Assembly (NCBI GenBank): GCA_002633025.1
Contig: NMRB01000349.1
Span: 204,490-268,489, forward strand
DNA length: 64,000 bases
Source: Notospermus geniculatus
Taxonomy: Eukaryota; Nemertea; Pilidiophora; Heteronemertea; Lineidae
Reading direction: 5' to 3'
Positions 1-11,451 of the stretch are shown here, piece by piece. The translations under genes were made by a program, and so were the position numbers. The stretch's first letter is position 1. The number at the start of each line of letters is the position of its first letter. The notes below the pieces were generated by a model. The model saw only the letters and a program-made list of their open reading frames with translations. It ran no database searches and was not told the DNA's origin.

Positions 1-1378
1 TTGGTAAACAGAGAAATCAAGAAATGAAGAAATCGAGAACTCCCAAGATCGATTAGTTAGACCTCGCACGTGTAAGGCCATATAAATAAAATGTTTGATT
101 ACCATCTTTCCACTCTCAACTTTTGACGAAGGCGGGAGTTTTTTAAAACGTTTTATTGAGTTTGAGGATGCAACTTAGTATGGTAACCACGGTAACCATC
201 TTGATGAGGCCGAATTTGATTGGATGTCATGCACTGAAATATAGAGGGCGCCACAAAGAATGACCTTGACCTTTGAAGTGACCTTGACCTCAACTAGACC
301 CAAAAGAGGGCGTTACTCTATCATCTTAGTTCCAAATTCCACCGCTAGGGGTGCAAAGTCGCGGATGATCACTCGAGAGTACTCGGGCATCTTCGGAATA
401 CTTCGGAAATGTTCGGCAATTTCCGGTTTTTCGGCCATAACTTTTTTGTCTTTGTTCGGAATCGATCGGAATCTTCGATGACGTCATCACTGACCTTTGA
501 CCTTTCCTACTGACCACTGACCTACTTAAAAAAATGACAGGAAGGATGAGGAATCATGGGTCCGGACTATCTATTTTCGGACTGACGCATATTCTGAGCT
601 TGTGTACACCACTGATCATGTCAGTATGAAAGGTCAAATGTCAGTGATGACGTCATCGAAGATTCCGACCGATTCCGATCAAAGACAAAAAAGTTATGGC
701 CGAAAAACCGGAAATTGCCGAACATTTCCGAAGTATTCCGAAGATGCCCGAGTACTCCCGAGTGATCATCCGCGACTTTGCACCCCTAGCGGTGGAATTT
801 GGAACTAAGATGATAGAGTAACGCCCTCTTTTGGGTCTAGTTGAGGTCAAGGTCACTTCAAAGGTCAAGGTCATTCTTTGTGGCGCCCTCTATATTTCAG
901 TGCATGACATCCAATCAAATTCGGCCTCATCAAGATGGTTACCGTGGTTACCATACTAAGTTGCATCCTCAAACTCAATATAGTCCATTCCAGATACCTA
1001 AGGCAAATGGTACTGGGTTGAACTCTGCAATGTTACACGACTCTGTTCACTCTTTTGACGAGCTATTGCACAATACATGTACTTTAACAGGCCAATGGTG
1101 AAGTTTATAATGCATGTCACCTTGCCTTTTGGCTGTGTTTGTGGTCAAGCTGTTAATGATAGACTAACCACAACTGACAAGGTTAGCCAAGTGCGATTTG
1201 TCTTAGGTATCTGGAATGGACTATAAAACCTTTTGAAAAACTCCCGCCTTCGTCAAAAGTTGAGAGTGGAAAGATGCTAATCAAACATTTTATTTATATG
1301 GCCTTACACGTGCGAGGTCTAACTAATCGATCTTGGGAGTTCTCGATTTCTTCATTTCTTGATTTCTCTGTTTACCAA
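1..1378. repeat. Large foldback (inverted-repeat) element
   Basis: Bases 1 to about 505 reappear as reverse complement at about 640-1378, including a shared gatgacgtcatc block next to the spacer. The right arm is longer because a separate 243-bp element sits in it. The left arm begins at the window edge, so the true outer end and any target duplication cannot be seen. Short frames inside the arms mirror each other and look non-coding. It is probably a non-autonomous DNA transposon. Confidence 0.8.
981..1223. mobile_element. MITE with 22-bp TIRs and TA target duplication
   Basis: The terminal inverted repeats are 981-1002 (tagtccattccagatacc...) and 1202-1223. TA flanks both ends (979-980 and 1224-1225). 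The other arm of the surrounding foldback, near 150-175, gives the empty site with a single TA, so the insertion and its 2-bp duplication are read directly. A TA target suggests a Tc1/mariner-type source. No transposase is present. Confidence 0.8.
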
Positions 1379-1477
1379 TACCCATTCGGACTAAGTATCA
1401 GACTAAAACCAATGATGCCATTCTGTTGGCCATTACCTCAAGCAGCTTATTTCATCAATTCTTTAAAAGTGGAGTGA

Positions 1478-1975
1478 ATGCAAAAACTGAATACATTAGA
1501 ACTACGCAAAACATCAAGGATACTGTTAAGAACGTCATTAAGACGGCTCGCCACATTAAGTACACCAGAAATTAGTTTTGGAGAATTCCAAAGGTCCAAA
1601 ATTTTCAATACGTTAAGGAAGCTAACGCCGACAAACCGAAAAACAATGCCGACGAACTACAGGAGCCAGAGAAAAAAAATACGCTTCAAAAATACACTTC
1701 AAAATTCATCCAGGAGATAGTGTCGAAGAAATCAGCCGACGGAAACCGAAAGCACCGTGTGTTTTTCTGTACACTGAAGAGCAAATGAAAGAACTAACTG
1801 CTTCATGCTCAAACAGAAAGATAATGAAACGTGCTGCCACAATGGGAGTCGATAGAACATTCAATGTCGAACTATGTTATGTGACAACAAGCACAGATAA
1901 AAATACTAAACTGCTGCGCAAAATATCTCAGGAGTCTCCTATTTTCCTGCAAATGCCCGACATTGCTCTTTAACA
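1478..1975 (+). pseudogene. Decayed transposase-like fragment (possibly MULE type)
   Basis: Broken plus-strand frames. The stretch at 1785-1973 includes GVDRTFNVELCYVTT followed by a lysine-rich strand and SPIFLQMP. From memory this resembles the start of the DDE core in MULE-like transposases of marine invertebrates (VDRTFN...CYVT...). The rest of the domain, zinc finger and ends are missing. The frame stops at 1973 and nothing recognisable continues downstream. Family assignment is tentative; a decayed relic of some transposon is more certain. Confidence 0.3.
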
Positions 1976-2278
1976 TAATTTTTTTGCCGAACTAGGAACA
2001 AGAAATGTCCTTGTGATGGCGTCACAAAACAAGGACTGTCAGACTGTTCTAGAGTTTCGGATTGTAAAGTTCCAGCCTGAAGAAGACCCCGGTTGGGGTC
2101 GAAAATTCGCAAACACTCTGGAAATTGCCTTTTCATTTATCATATATTGTGTGTCAATTTTTGTGCTTTTCTCCTCTTTGGAGCTTTGCGTCACAAAACA
2201 AGGGGTGTTAATCTGTATAATAGAAACTGCTATTATTGACGCCAATCTCAACTTATGACCAACAGACGGCGCTCGCTG
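1976..2278. other. No gene seen; short direct repeat
   Basis: No convincing coding sequence. A 16-bp word, gcgtcacaaaacaagg, occurs at 2019-2034 and again at 2188-2203. Confidence 0.6.
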
Positions 2279-2606
2279 TGACTTGTGTCGATTCGGGAAA
2301 TCCCCATTTGGGAATCTGCGCGATACTCGCCAGTAAAACGGACCAAATTTAGTGATTCTCGGCCAGCTTTATGAGGCAAATGGATTACATAGCCTTCAAA
2401 ATGTCCAAAACGTGGCTGCACACTAACAGGTGTGTGACAAAGTGACTTGTGTCGATTCGGGAAATCCCCATTTGGGAATCTGCGCGATACTCGCCAGTAA
2501 AACGGACCAAATTAGTGATTCTCGGCCAGCTTTCATGAGGCGAATGGATTACATAGCCTTCAAAATGTCCAAAACGTGGGTGCACACTTACAGGTGTGTG
2601 ACAATG
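2279..2606. repeat. Two tandem copies of a 164-bp unit
   Basis: The unit beginning tgacttgtgtcgattcggg starts at 2279 and again at 2443, each copy ending near tgcacact-acaggtgtgtgac. Only a few differences separate the copies. No conserved reading frame across both. Confidence 0.85.
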
Positions 2607-3370
2607 TCAACATTGCTCATATTTGCAAACGGCGTTGACCTTGTTGACTTTTCAATCGCGAAAAGTATGAATACACAGTGTACATTTTGTACACATATCA
2701 TAGCCAACGTGTGTTACTCCGGCGTCGGCTAAACCCGTGATGACGGCTCGTGATTGAATATTTCGTCAAACAGCGCCGTCTGTTGACCGTAATTCAGTTT
2801 TGGCGCCAATCATGCCAGTGTTTAGTGTGCCTACGGCCAACTAAACACTGGGGACGAGTGTATATGAAGGTTAGACTGTGGGACAGAAATAATAAATAAA
2901 TTTGCAAGACAGGGTACACCTGACAGAATTATAAATCAGTTTTGATGCACAACGTTCGATTTGAGCCTAGTTGACCGGAGGAATCTCTTCCTTGGGTCCC
3001 GATGTATATACGTGTAAATAGCTGGAGAATACAGATCTGGTTACAGTACATAGTCGGCCTTTTGCTCGTCATTTACGTCACCCGTCAAGTTGTGACAGAT
3101 GGGAGATAGACTGGTACCCGGTCTTCAGAGGCAAGTTTTTAATAGTGCGTATTGATATGGTTACATGTACAAATACAGAATCGGTGGCATGAGAATGTAA
3201 CTGATCATCATTTTAAAGTAACTTTTCATCAATTTCATGATTTCCTTCAGAATTCATGGGATCATGTGTATTTTTAGCGATATTTGTGTTACTTGGTGAA
3301 GTACTGTTAATAGTCCAATAGGAAGGGACATTTTGGGTGCCTTTAAATCCATGGTATTGGTCACAGTAAC
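2607..3370. other. Intergenic; one short hairpin
   Basis: No gene recognised. A hairpin at 2815-2851 pairs ccagtgtttagt with actaaacactgg. The words following it (ggggacgagt) recur at about 40080 and resemble tcgtccccagt at 51118, so this may be the end of a dispersed repeat. Confidence 0.5.
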
Positions 3371-3371
3371 A

Positions 3372-3790
3372 CCTGCATTTACGTATTGTTTCTTTCACTG
3401 AGCAAGGGTTAATGTTAGCTGTTTCTACAAAGACATGGGATGTGAGCTCGCACGAGATATCGCACGCTGCCATTCTTTGCAAGACTCGGGAGTGGGACAG
3501 GTAAGTGGACAGGACATTACTGTTTCTGACCATACCTCCACCCCATTATCTTCAACTTAGGATTTAGTCATTTTTTTCCGAGTTCAGGAATGGGACAGGT
3601 AAGTGGGAGCAATCTGAACGTCAGAGAACGATTCGTGCCAACATCGTAACTCTGACGTATATCGGACAGCGCCATATTGCTCCGGGATCTACTTCTTCGG
3701 ATGCATTTACATATTGTTTCTTGCACTGAGCAAGGGTTAATGTTAGCTGTTTCTACAAAGACATGGGATGTGAGCTCGCCGGTAATTAGT
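3372..3790. repeat. Direct repeat of about 85 bp
   Basis: The block from catttacgtattgtttc to gatgtgagctcgc at about 3374-3459 is repeated at about 3706-3789. The copies flank a half-copy of the local hairpin repeat (see 6034-6248) and precede the Crypton-like gene. Confidence 0.75.
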
Positions 3791-3836
3791 GTTGATAAGT
3801 TGTTGCAATTGAGGCAGTTGAGCTGTTTGACAATAG

Positions 3837-5433
3837 GTGGTAGTACCGGTAGTAGACGTGAAAAATGCGGATACCGGTAGTGATGTCGTGGTCATGACTG
3901 GAATGCCTATTGACAAACAGCTTGCTGATGGCATGGCGTCGTCCGATGATGATGAAGATGATCCGGCCTATTTACCGAATGAATCCGATTCTGTGCTGAC
4001 TGATGATGACGATACAACCTATGTACCTAGCGATACTGAGAAGTCAGAATCTGTGGTGACAGATGATGATGATGTTGATCCCGTCAACATAGCCATTGAT
4101 TCTCAAGAGTCTTGTTCAGTGATGACAAATGGAGATGATTCCAGAGTCAAGTCTGGGGGCCCTTCTGTACCTGAAGTTGAAATGGTAGATGATAGTGCAG
4201 CTGGTTCATCAGAAGTTATCCCAAACCAAGAGAATGCAATCAGGACATTACCTGTGCTTAGCGCTGCCCAGTTTAGAACTCCATTGGAATTACCACGGGA
4301 CCATAAAAGCAAGAAAGACTCTGATATGGAATCCTCAGATGATGATCAAATCAGAGAAGATGAAGTTCTCCATGATGTAACTTTTCCTGGTGTCTATGTC
4401 AGAAAGGTCCTTAAGTCACAGACAACAAAGCTAGGAAAGAAGAAAAAGCAAGAAAGAAAATACAATAGCAAGTACCCTTGTCCTTTTGGTTGTAACAAGT
4501 TGGTTACAAATTTCTCTCACCATGTTCTTTCAAAACAATACAATAACGAGGAAAAGATGAAGAAGATAAGTAGATTTGAGGGGAAGGAACGAGAACATGC
4601 CATCACGGCACTCAGATTAAAAGCCTCAAATCAGCACAATGAGAAAGTTCTGTCCAAGAAAAAGGGTATGCTGATATTAATGCGGGGGGACTCTGATGAG
4701 ACTTTTGACAGCAAGTTGTATGGGCCATGTCCAACTTGCCTAGGATGGCTAAAACTCCAGTCAATAAAGCGGCATGAACCAACATGCCTGGGACGTACAA
4801 AACAAATGACCAAGCAGTCAAAACAGGAGCTATTGGTGCAATCTTCTGTTATTGCTGGTAGAGTTACCTCAGTTGCAAGTAGCATCATGAAAAAGGAAGT
4901 ATTTTCAATCATGCGTGTTGACACAATTGGAAAAATAGCCATGTCCGACCCAATTATTGTGATGTTTGGCAATCAATGGCTGCAGAGGAATGTGGGAAAA
5001 TACTATACCTCTAGTGTTATGCGCCTTGTCAGTAGGTTTCGGATGCACCTAAATCAACTTTGTCCATTGACGAAAGGGCCAGAGTTATCCAACTACCTGA
5101 TACCTAAGTATTTTGATGCCGTCGTGAAGGCCACCATGTGTTGTTCAGCGCAAGATGCAGAAGACGAGGAAGAATTGGCAACTCCATCTAATGCTATCCA
5201 TCTGTCGTACCACATAAAGAAGAAGAATCAAAAAGGCATTGGCAATAAAAACTGGAGATGACGAATCCCGGCGCTTAAGTAAAGACTTCATCAGCTTAAT
5301 GGAAATAGAATGGACCAACAAGCTGGCGCGTGTTATCCTCGACACACGAAAGTTCAATGCGAAGAAGCCGCTTCCAAAACCAGAGGACATTCAGAAGCTG
5401 ACCCGTGGACATAAAAGTTATCTTAGAGATTAA
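3837..5433 (+). pseudogene. Crypton-like transposon protein, N-terminal part, frameshifted
   Basis: A 474-residue frame (3837-5261) starts with a strongly acidic region (DDDEDDPAYLPNESDS, TDDDDTTYVPSD, residues 30-110). A lysine-rich stretch follows, then paired Cys/His motifs near residues 210-235 (CPFGCNKL...HH) and 300-320 (CPTCLGW...H...C). Then comes a helical region with DPIIVMFGNQWLQ and YFDAVVKAT. The homology continues in another frame at 5239-5433 (KLARVILDTRKFNAKKP...LTRGHKSYL), so there is a frameshift near 5230. From memory this matches the N-terminal half of proteins carried by tyrosine-recombinase (Crypton-type) elements. The recombinase domain is absent: the frame stops at 5433 and is followed by repeats. 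The acidic-tail and zinc-finger reading is solid; the Crypton link is moderate. Confidence 0.45.
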
Positions 5434-5727
5434 AAGCAAGTCACCTTGCCTTTGTGTTAATATTCACATCAATGATTGATGGCCATCATTGTTGTTGACT
5501 TTTGATATTGGCTGCAAACTTGATAAGACAGCGGTAGGTCATGGATTAGTGGATGATAAAAGGAATTGTCATTGTTGTTTATTTGATCTTTGAATGATAC
5601 TCTAAACTCCCACTTACCTGTCCCATTCCTGAACTCGGAAAAAATGACCAAATCCTAAGTTTAAGATATCGCACGCTGCCATTCTTTGCCAGGCTCGGGA
5701 GTGGGACAAGTAAGTGGACAGGATCAT

Positions 5728-5869
5728 CAGCTTAATGGAGATAGAATGGAGCAACAAGCTGGCGCGTGTTATCCTCGACACACGAAAGTTCAATGCGAAG
5801 AAGCCGCTTCCAAAACCAGATGACATTCAGAAGCTGACCCGTGGACATGAAAGTTATCTTAGAGATTAA
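5728..5869 (+). pseudogene. Second copy of the 3' end of the Crypton-like gene
   Basis: Repeats the sequence at about 5288-5433, from the ISLMEIEW region through LTRGHESYLRD to the stop, together with about 170 bp of the same 3' flank. It arose by tandem duplication of the gene's tail, offset about 440 bp. No start and no upstream part. Confidence 0.75.
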
Positions 5870-6033
5870 AAGCAAGTCACCTTGCCTTTGTGTTAATATT
5901 CACATCAATGATTGATGGCCATCATTGTTGTTGACTTTTGATATTGGCTGATAAGACAGCGGTAGGTCATGGATTAGTGGATGATAAAAGGAATTGTCAT
6001 TGTTGTTTATTTGATCTTTGAATGATACTCTAA

Positions 6034-6248
6034 ACTCCCACTTACCTGTCCCATTCCTGAACTCGGAAAAAATGACCAAATCCTAAGTTGAAGATATCGC
6101 ACGCTGCCATTCTTTGCCAGGCTCGGGAGTGGGACAAGTAAGTGGACAGGACATTACTGTTTCTGAGCATACCCCCACCCCATTATCTTCAACTTAGGAT
6201 TTAGTCATTTTTTTCCGAGTTCAGGAATGGGACAGGTAAGTGTGAGTT
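6034..6248. repeat. Hairpin repeat (MITE-like), one full and several half copies
   Basis: The left arm, ctcccacttacctgtccca..., runs through tcggaaaaaatgac and pairs with the right arm ending at gggacaggtaagtg. Half copies lie near 3545-3610, 5608-5675 and 6790-6878, in both orientations. The repeat sits at every junction of the duplicated tails, so it probably mediated the tandem duplications in this region. Confidence 0.65.
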
Positions 6249-6464
6249 AAGAGTATATTGAAATTCAGGAATATGTTTTATGTATTTGATTTCGCTGTCA
6301 GCAGTAGGCATATGTGTTGAGAGTTGTTATTGAATGAGGCATTTAGGAATGATGTACATAATGAACTCAAATTCTTTTGTGTGTTTTTAAAGGTCATTTT
6401 ATGTGATAAAGAGAGGTTTTGTGGAATTTATGATTTGTTTAGCATTTATTTGTTTGTATTGCAG

Positions 6465-6665
6465 GTACTGGAACAGACTGAACAAGTCAATGCCACGATG
6501 CTCGCCACAAAGAATATCAACGATGCTACCGCAGAGATACTTGCCATTGTGAATGGTGCGACAAAAACGATTACGTGCAGCCGTGTGCTCTTGCCAGGTG
6601 GTTTCGATGACGCCGACGGACGCTGCACCGCCGTAAGAGCTAATAATTACTATAGAACCACATAG
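6465..6665 (+). CDS. Exon-like frame of unknown protein, copy 1
   Basis: A pyrimidine-rich tract and tgtattgcag precede an open stretch that reads VLEQTEQVNATMLATKN, then NINDATAEILAIVNGAT and LLPGGFDDADGRCTAV, ending at a stop near 6665. It looks like a 3' terminal exon of about 66 codons, mostly helical at its start. I do not recognise the protein. No upstream exon could be linked. The second copy at 7095-7295 keeps the same frame with one amino-acid change in the exon (C to R), which hints at a protein origin but may only reflect recent duplication. Confidence 0.3.
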   Translation, partial: VLEQTEQVNATMLATKNINDATAEILAIVNGATKTITCSRVLLPGGFDDADGRCTAVRANNYYRTT

Positions 6666-7094
6666 AGCTAGTATTATCCTGCATCGAGGTTAAGGGAATC
6701 CCCAATGCTGCGTGTTGCGCTGTGTAGCCTATCGCATCGTGGTTTGACACATGTACACAATGTATGACTTATGTCATAGGACATTACTATTTCTGACCAT
6801 ACCCCCACCCCATTATCTTCAACTTAGGATTTAGTCATTTTTTTCCGAGTTCAGGAATGGGACAGGTAAGTGGGAGTTTAGAGTATACTGAAATTCAGGA
6901 ATATGTTTCGTGTATTTGATTTCGCTGTCAGCAGTAGGCCTATGTGTTGAGAGTTGTTATTGAATGAGGCATTTAGGAATGATGTACATAATGAACTCAA
7001 ATTCTTTTGTGTGTTTTTAAAGGTCATTTTATGTGATAAAGAGAGGTTTTATGGAATATATGATTTGTTTAGCATTTATTTGTTTGTATTGCAG

Positions 7095-7295
7095 GTACTG
7101 GAACAGACTGAACAAGTCAATGCCACGATGCTCGCCACAAAGAATATCAACGATGCTACCGCAGAGATACTTGCCATTGTGAATGGTGCGACAAAAACGA
7201 TTACGCGCAGCCGTGTGCTCTTGCCAGGTGGTTTCGATGACGCCGACGGACGCTGCACCGCCGTAAGAGCTAATAATTACTATAGAACCACATAG
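7095..7295 (+). CDS. Exon-like frame of unknown protein, copy 2
   Basis: Near-identical duplicate of 6465-6665, with the same preceding splice-acceptor-like tgtattgcag and the same stop. One substitution (C to R in TITxSRV) is visible. Function unknown. Confidence 0.3.
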   Translation, partial: VLEQTEQVNATMLATKNINDATAEILAIVNGATKTITRSRVLLPGGFDDADGRCTAVRANNYYRTT

Positions 7296-7412
7296 AGCTA
7301 GTATCATCCTGCATCGAGAGGTTAAGGGAATCCCCAATGCTGCGTGTTGCGCTGTGTAGCCTATCGCATCGTGGTTTGACACATGTACACAATGTATGAC
7401 TTATGTCATATT

Positions 7413-7619
7413 CTCAATGCGGTAATAGGGGTGTTTTTAAAGTCGACTGACCCAACGCTTTTGGACTCGTCTGTATGGTACCGCTCTTGCCCGGGGAAAC
7501 CTAAACCGGCATCCAGTTCCACCGTGCAGCATGTAGAGACTACTCTGTGGTCTAGGGGAAACCGTACATCCTCATTCAATTGGGTCAGTGGACTTTAAAA
7601 ACACCCCTACCGCATTGAG
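7413..7619. mobile_element. MITE, about 40-bp TIRs, candidate 3-bp TSD
   Basis: The left end ctcaatgcggtaataggggt... pairs with the right end ending ccccta-ccgcattgag; the match continues through ttaaagtc and gaccca. Flanks are att at 7410-7412 and 7620-7622. A 3-bp duplication would fit a PIF/Harbinger-type source, but the trinucleotide is not the usual TWA. Confidence 0.7.
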
Positions 7620-8173
7620 ATTTGCCGCCAGCACGCCTAGTTTTATTCTGTCGACAAAACAAGAACAGAATCTGTTGACATTCACTAAGCAATCCAGTTC
7701 AGAGCGCACATAAAGTGCTCCGCGCTGTGCGCCAATTATAACGCTCACAATAGACGCTATGCTGTAATCCCCCAATGAGCGTTAAATGACAAAAGGCTTG
7801 TGCGCCACAATTGAATTCTTATGCTCTTTGCTTGCTTTGGAGTGCGCTTCTTGTGCCCCTATTATTAAGGTGACAAAAGGTTATGTGCTCACTCATTCAA
7901 CCCAGTGCGCTGTTGATTAGCGACGCCACTGTTCGCAGGCAATGTGCTGGTAATTCCTAACCTGTTTCCTTGGGCGTCCGACGGTGGCGCTTCGTATCGG
8001 AGCACGAAGAGTCAGTGCCACCGTCGGAGCCCAGGGAACCAGGTTGGTAAATTTCCAGCCAATGAAACATCAGCGGTGTACAGTCAGTCATTCATTCAGC
8101 CCACCCCTTATTGTAATATGAATGGTGTAGAAAGCATGCGCTTGGGAGAGCAGTGCTCCATGAAAAAAACCTA
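7620..8173. other. No gene seen; imperfect hairpin at 7949-8054
   Basis: No coding signal. A 106-bp imperfect hairpin at 7949-8054 pairs gtccgacggtggc with gccaccgtcgga, with outer arms acctg/caggt and aattcc/aaatttcc. It is probably a small MITE. Confidence 0.5.
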
Positions 8174-8262
8174 TTGATACTGATTAGCAGCAGATACAGA
8201 ACAATTACATGTTTGATTAGAAATATCACATCACGTCTTGAGTACATCACATCACGTTTTTT

Positions 8263-8993
8263 AGCCCGCTTGGCCGCAAGGCCCAGCAGGGCTTATGCTG
8301 TGGTTGGGGTCGTTGAGTGGTGGTCTGTCGTGCGTCAGTCCGTACGTTGGTACGGCGGTACGTCCGTAAACTTTTGGCTCGTTAGCGCTCTAGCGCCTTT
8401 ATTTTTTGACGAATCTTTTTTATCTTTGGTGGGTGTATATATGGGCCTAAGATCTAGATCGAGTTCGATTTTGACCACGGTTGGATTCCTATTTTGGCCT
8501 CCAGGGGGCGTTTTGTGAAAAATTTCAAAGGGCTGTATTTTGATAATGGTTTGAACTATCATGTTGAAACTTTGTACACATGTACCTCTAGGTTACAGCA
8601 ACCTACAGACAAAATTTTCGCGAAGTCTGATTCTTGACTTTGCCGCTAGGGGGCCAAAACCAAAATCACTGAAAGTACTGTTTCTCCCTTCCCAAGAGAC
8701 GGATCTTTGTCAAATTTTTATCATGGGTATATCTAATAGGGATACATAAGATATAGTACTCGCGTTTTCAATTTGACCTACTTTTCAAGTTCACGGAGGT
8801 CAAAGTTCGCTTGAAATTACGATATTGGCTCTTTTTGTAACGGTTTGACCTATTGCTTTGAAACTTTGCACATATCTACATGTACCTCTAGGCTGTAACA
8901 ACTCAGATGAATTTTCGGCAAAATCTGATTCTTGACTTTGTCTCTAGGGGGCCAAACTGCTTCAAGCCAAGCGGGCACAGTGCCATTGGCACT
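8263..8993. mobile_element. Interspersed element inserted in left arm only
   Basis: The right arm (about 29165) has the uninterrupted site, and here about 731 bp is inserted into a T-run. The ends carry agcccgcttggc and gccaagcgggca as subterminal inverted repeats. Inside are paired segments with gtacctctaggttacagcaa / tgtacctctaggctgtaaca. No coding capacity. It belongs to the same broad class as the repeats at 19690, 30590 and 62322. Confidence 0.65.
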
Positions 8994-10117
8994 ATTTTTC
9001 ATGGCTGGAATGAACAAAAAAAAATCACGTCATAGTAACCTCAAGTGATGGAAAAGCGAGCAGTCCATTATCATGGCTGGAATGACACCGGTACTGTATA
9101 ATAGACGAATAGGTTGATCATATGTGGCAGTTGAGGACACGGAAAGTATGTGGCAGGAGGCGCATGCAATAGAGATGGTAATGTCATCACAGAGAACTGC
9201 AATCGACAACTGAAGTTGTTCTTCAGTTCACTGTGATGGAGCATTACTATTCGATGATGCTGATTAGCCGTAGGCAGAAATATTTAGAAGTTCAAGTGTT
9301 TGATGTATGAACCCTTTGCAGTGAAGGAGATGGTTTCCATTTTTAGGAAATAATCTTCAATGTCATCATCGCTCATGTTTTGGAGTTCTTGTATGTTTGA
9401 AAGCACATTATGACTGCAGGAGAAATTTTTTGTGGAGGTTCAGAGTTATTTGTTGAAACAGTCAAACTGGCCCATGATTTCATACCTAAATGCTTACTAT
9501 CACATAATTGCCACACTGACAATTAACTACACAGCCTAGTGGGTCCACCAGCAAACCTTTGGACGTTTGTTCCGTTCCATGCTTATAAAAACAGTGTGGT
9601 ATTATACCTTGTCTCCTCATGTGCCATTTACTTGTACCCAGGACTACGGCCAGGGTACACTGGTTGAAACGTTGTGTTTATAATAAACGTAGATAGAGTA
9701 ACCAAAGAATTTCATCAATGTTTAGTTCCACCTATCTAAATGTCACTCAAAGAACATGGTATTCGTCCAGTGAAGTCTTGTCTTTATGAATGGTAGAAGA
9801 AATATAGGCCTATGGGTTAAACGAAAAGGCCACGGCAGTTCCACTGATGAAACTCCTTAAAGTAACAAAATACTCATGTTCAACTATTGATTACATTAAA
9901 TTATATACAATAGAAGACTTCGAAGTAATTTGATAAACTGCAGCTTTCTCAGAAATAGAAATACCCCGACATGACTATTACATTATTTCAAAAACCTTTT
10001 AAAAGGCTGAGGTGTCTTTGAGTTACAACATTCTCAATTTGTTGCGCGTTGACACTCGCAAACTTCTTTGAGGACATACATGTTGAGGCTCTGGAACATA
10101 TGTGATGCAGTGACAAC
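8994..10117. other. Left-arm duplicated sequence without genes
   Basis: Mirrors about 27650-29160 of the right arm (minus the MITE pair found there). No coding frame is kept in both arms, and no gene is recognised. Confidence 0.6.
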
Positions 10118-10945
10118 AACAACCAAACTCCTCACAGCGCCACCTATCTCCATTCTTCCGATATAGTGACACTGCACCCAAACCGGTACTATTTGCGCGG
10201 AGGATTGAGCAGACGACGTCAACAAAACACGCCGAAATAATGGTTTTCTGTACATGTCAACAACTGAATCGACATGTGTTAGCCCTCTTAGATTAGTAAC
10301 TTCTATAACAACAGATAAAAATGTGATTTAGGGGTTGAAAATGAATGTTTTATCGAGTCACTTTTACCCCGTGCATCGCTGTGTACAAAAATGTACAGAC
10401 GAGTACAGCTCGATTAAATGTTCGAATTCGAGCTTATCCGGGCCTAATAAACTTACCTGCGTCGTCCATTCATCCACGTGTGTTTCGAATATAATATCCA
10501 TTTAGATTGTACAAGGCAAAACCTCCTGATTAATGAAAATCGCACGAAATGATGGTTGAAGCGAGGGCACACATGATGTTTACAATAAACCGCAAACACA
10601 CGTGCTCTACGATATACGCCTTCCCATTGGTTCATAGATTCAGTGGCGTCTAAAACGTGGCAGGATTCAGACGGAACACCGAGCCCAATCACCGCCTTTC
10701 TCGTAAAATAGTTCCAAGAATAATATTTCATTCTATCGAGGTGTTTTGCTCTTTTCCACAACTTTTTGGCTTTGTGACTTTGTTTTACGTCTAGCTAAAT
10801 ACTGTTCTCAATATTTTGGTATAAAATGGGCGAATAAATGTTTTCACAAGATTCTTGTGAAACCGGCCAAGTAGTGGTTCCAGAGACGTTAGTGGAGCCA
10901 TCATAAAATGCGGAACGGAACTAACGGCGATTGGAACGAGATTGA
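10118..10945. mobile_element. Left-arm-specific insertion of about 0.8 kb
   Basis: The right arm reads straight from cctccagaag into the gttgttgttgtcactg track, whereas the left arm has about 825 extra bases between two acaacaac tracts. The first 80 bp (ctcacagcgccacctatctc...) is also found at 45395 inside the LTR element, so both start with the same repeat. A 102-codon minus-strand frame (10453-10761) has no recognisable features. Confidence 0.45.
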
Positions 10946-11219
10946 ACAACAACAGCCAGTAACCTCCAGAGGCACAGAATGTTCAAAAACTACGCAATCA
11001 AGAGGGTTTCTCATTTTAAATTCAATTCCCAATATCTATTTCCCAAACATCATGATTTCTACATGTGGCGGAGAAACGCACTATCGCAGATTTTCATTCA
11101 GTTGGATTACAGGTACGGAGGACAGATGCTGATGTTGCTCTTTCTCGTCCGGAGATAGTGTACATATTTCGAAGATGCATCGTCGGGTCTGGTAATGAGC
11201 AATACGTCACCGTCTATTG

Positions 11220-11410
11220 CTGAATCATGCATTTGCTTTACTTGCCAGTAGCCGTCTGTCGGCACTTTAGTTGAAACACGCTGATCGCTATCTACGTCTT
11301 GACGGTTCCTTTGCAGCCGACCCTTGGCATTGTTTTTTTACAAGGAAACTTTCCGTGTTACATTCTAACGAGCCAGAAGCGCGCCGAAGTACAGCTAGTT
11401 TCTGCGTGAT
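11220..11410 (+). pseudogene. Relic of a second GPCR copy (TM1 region), left arm
   Basis: ctatctacgtcttgacggtt and the following 100 bp match the GPCR's TM1 coding segment (12068-12170) but with frameshifting gaps and a poly-T run in place of the GLLGN codons. It lies about 0.7 kb upstream in the same orientation, so the locus once held two tandem receptor genes. The same relic is in the right arm (23423-23608), so it predates the inversion. Confidence 0.65.
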
Positions 11411-11451
11411 TCGTGTCTGAACGTTGGCTATTGAAGTGGCAATAAAATAAA

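Larger units (their letters stand above)
6170..7410. repeat. Tandem duplication, about 630-bp unit
   Basis: About 6170-6780 and 6785-7410 are near-identical direct repeats (offset 630). Each holds one hairpin half copy, an AT-rich intron-like stretch and the exon-like frame described separately. A third, partial copy of the unit's 3' end is at 16589-16710, inside the centre of the large inverted duplication. Confidence 0.85.

Noticed and set aside
2279-2606. Tandem units considered as a CRISPR-like array
   Set aside because: Two adjacent 164-bp copies without spacers in a eukaryotic context; an ordinary tandem duplication.
3213-3533. 106-codon minus-strand frame upstream of the Crypton-like gene
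   Set aside because: It overlaps the hairpin and direct repeats, and its sequence is explained by those repeats.
8153-8518. 121-codon frame at the left arm boundary
   Set aside because: It crosses the junction between the array-like arm end and the inserted element, so it is a chance frame.
10453-10761. 102-codon minus-strand frame considered as a gene
   Set aside because: It lies inside a left-arm-specific insertion, has no recognisable motif, and is absent from the other arm.
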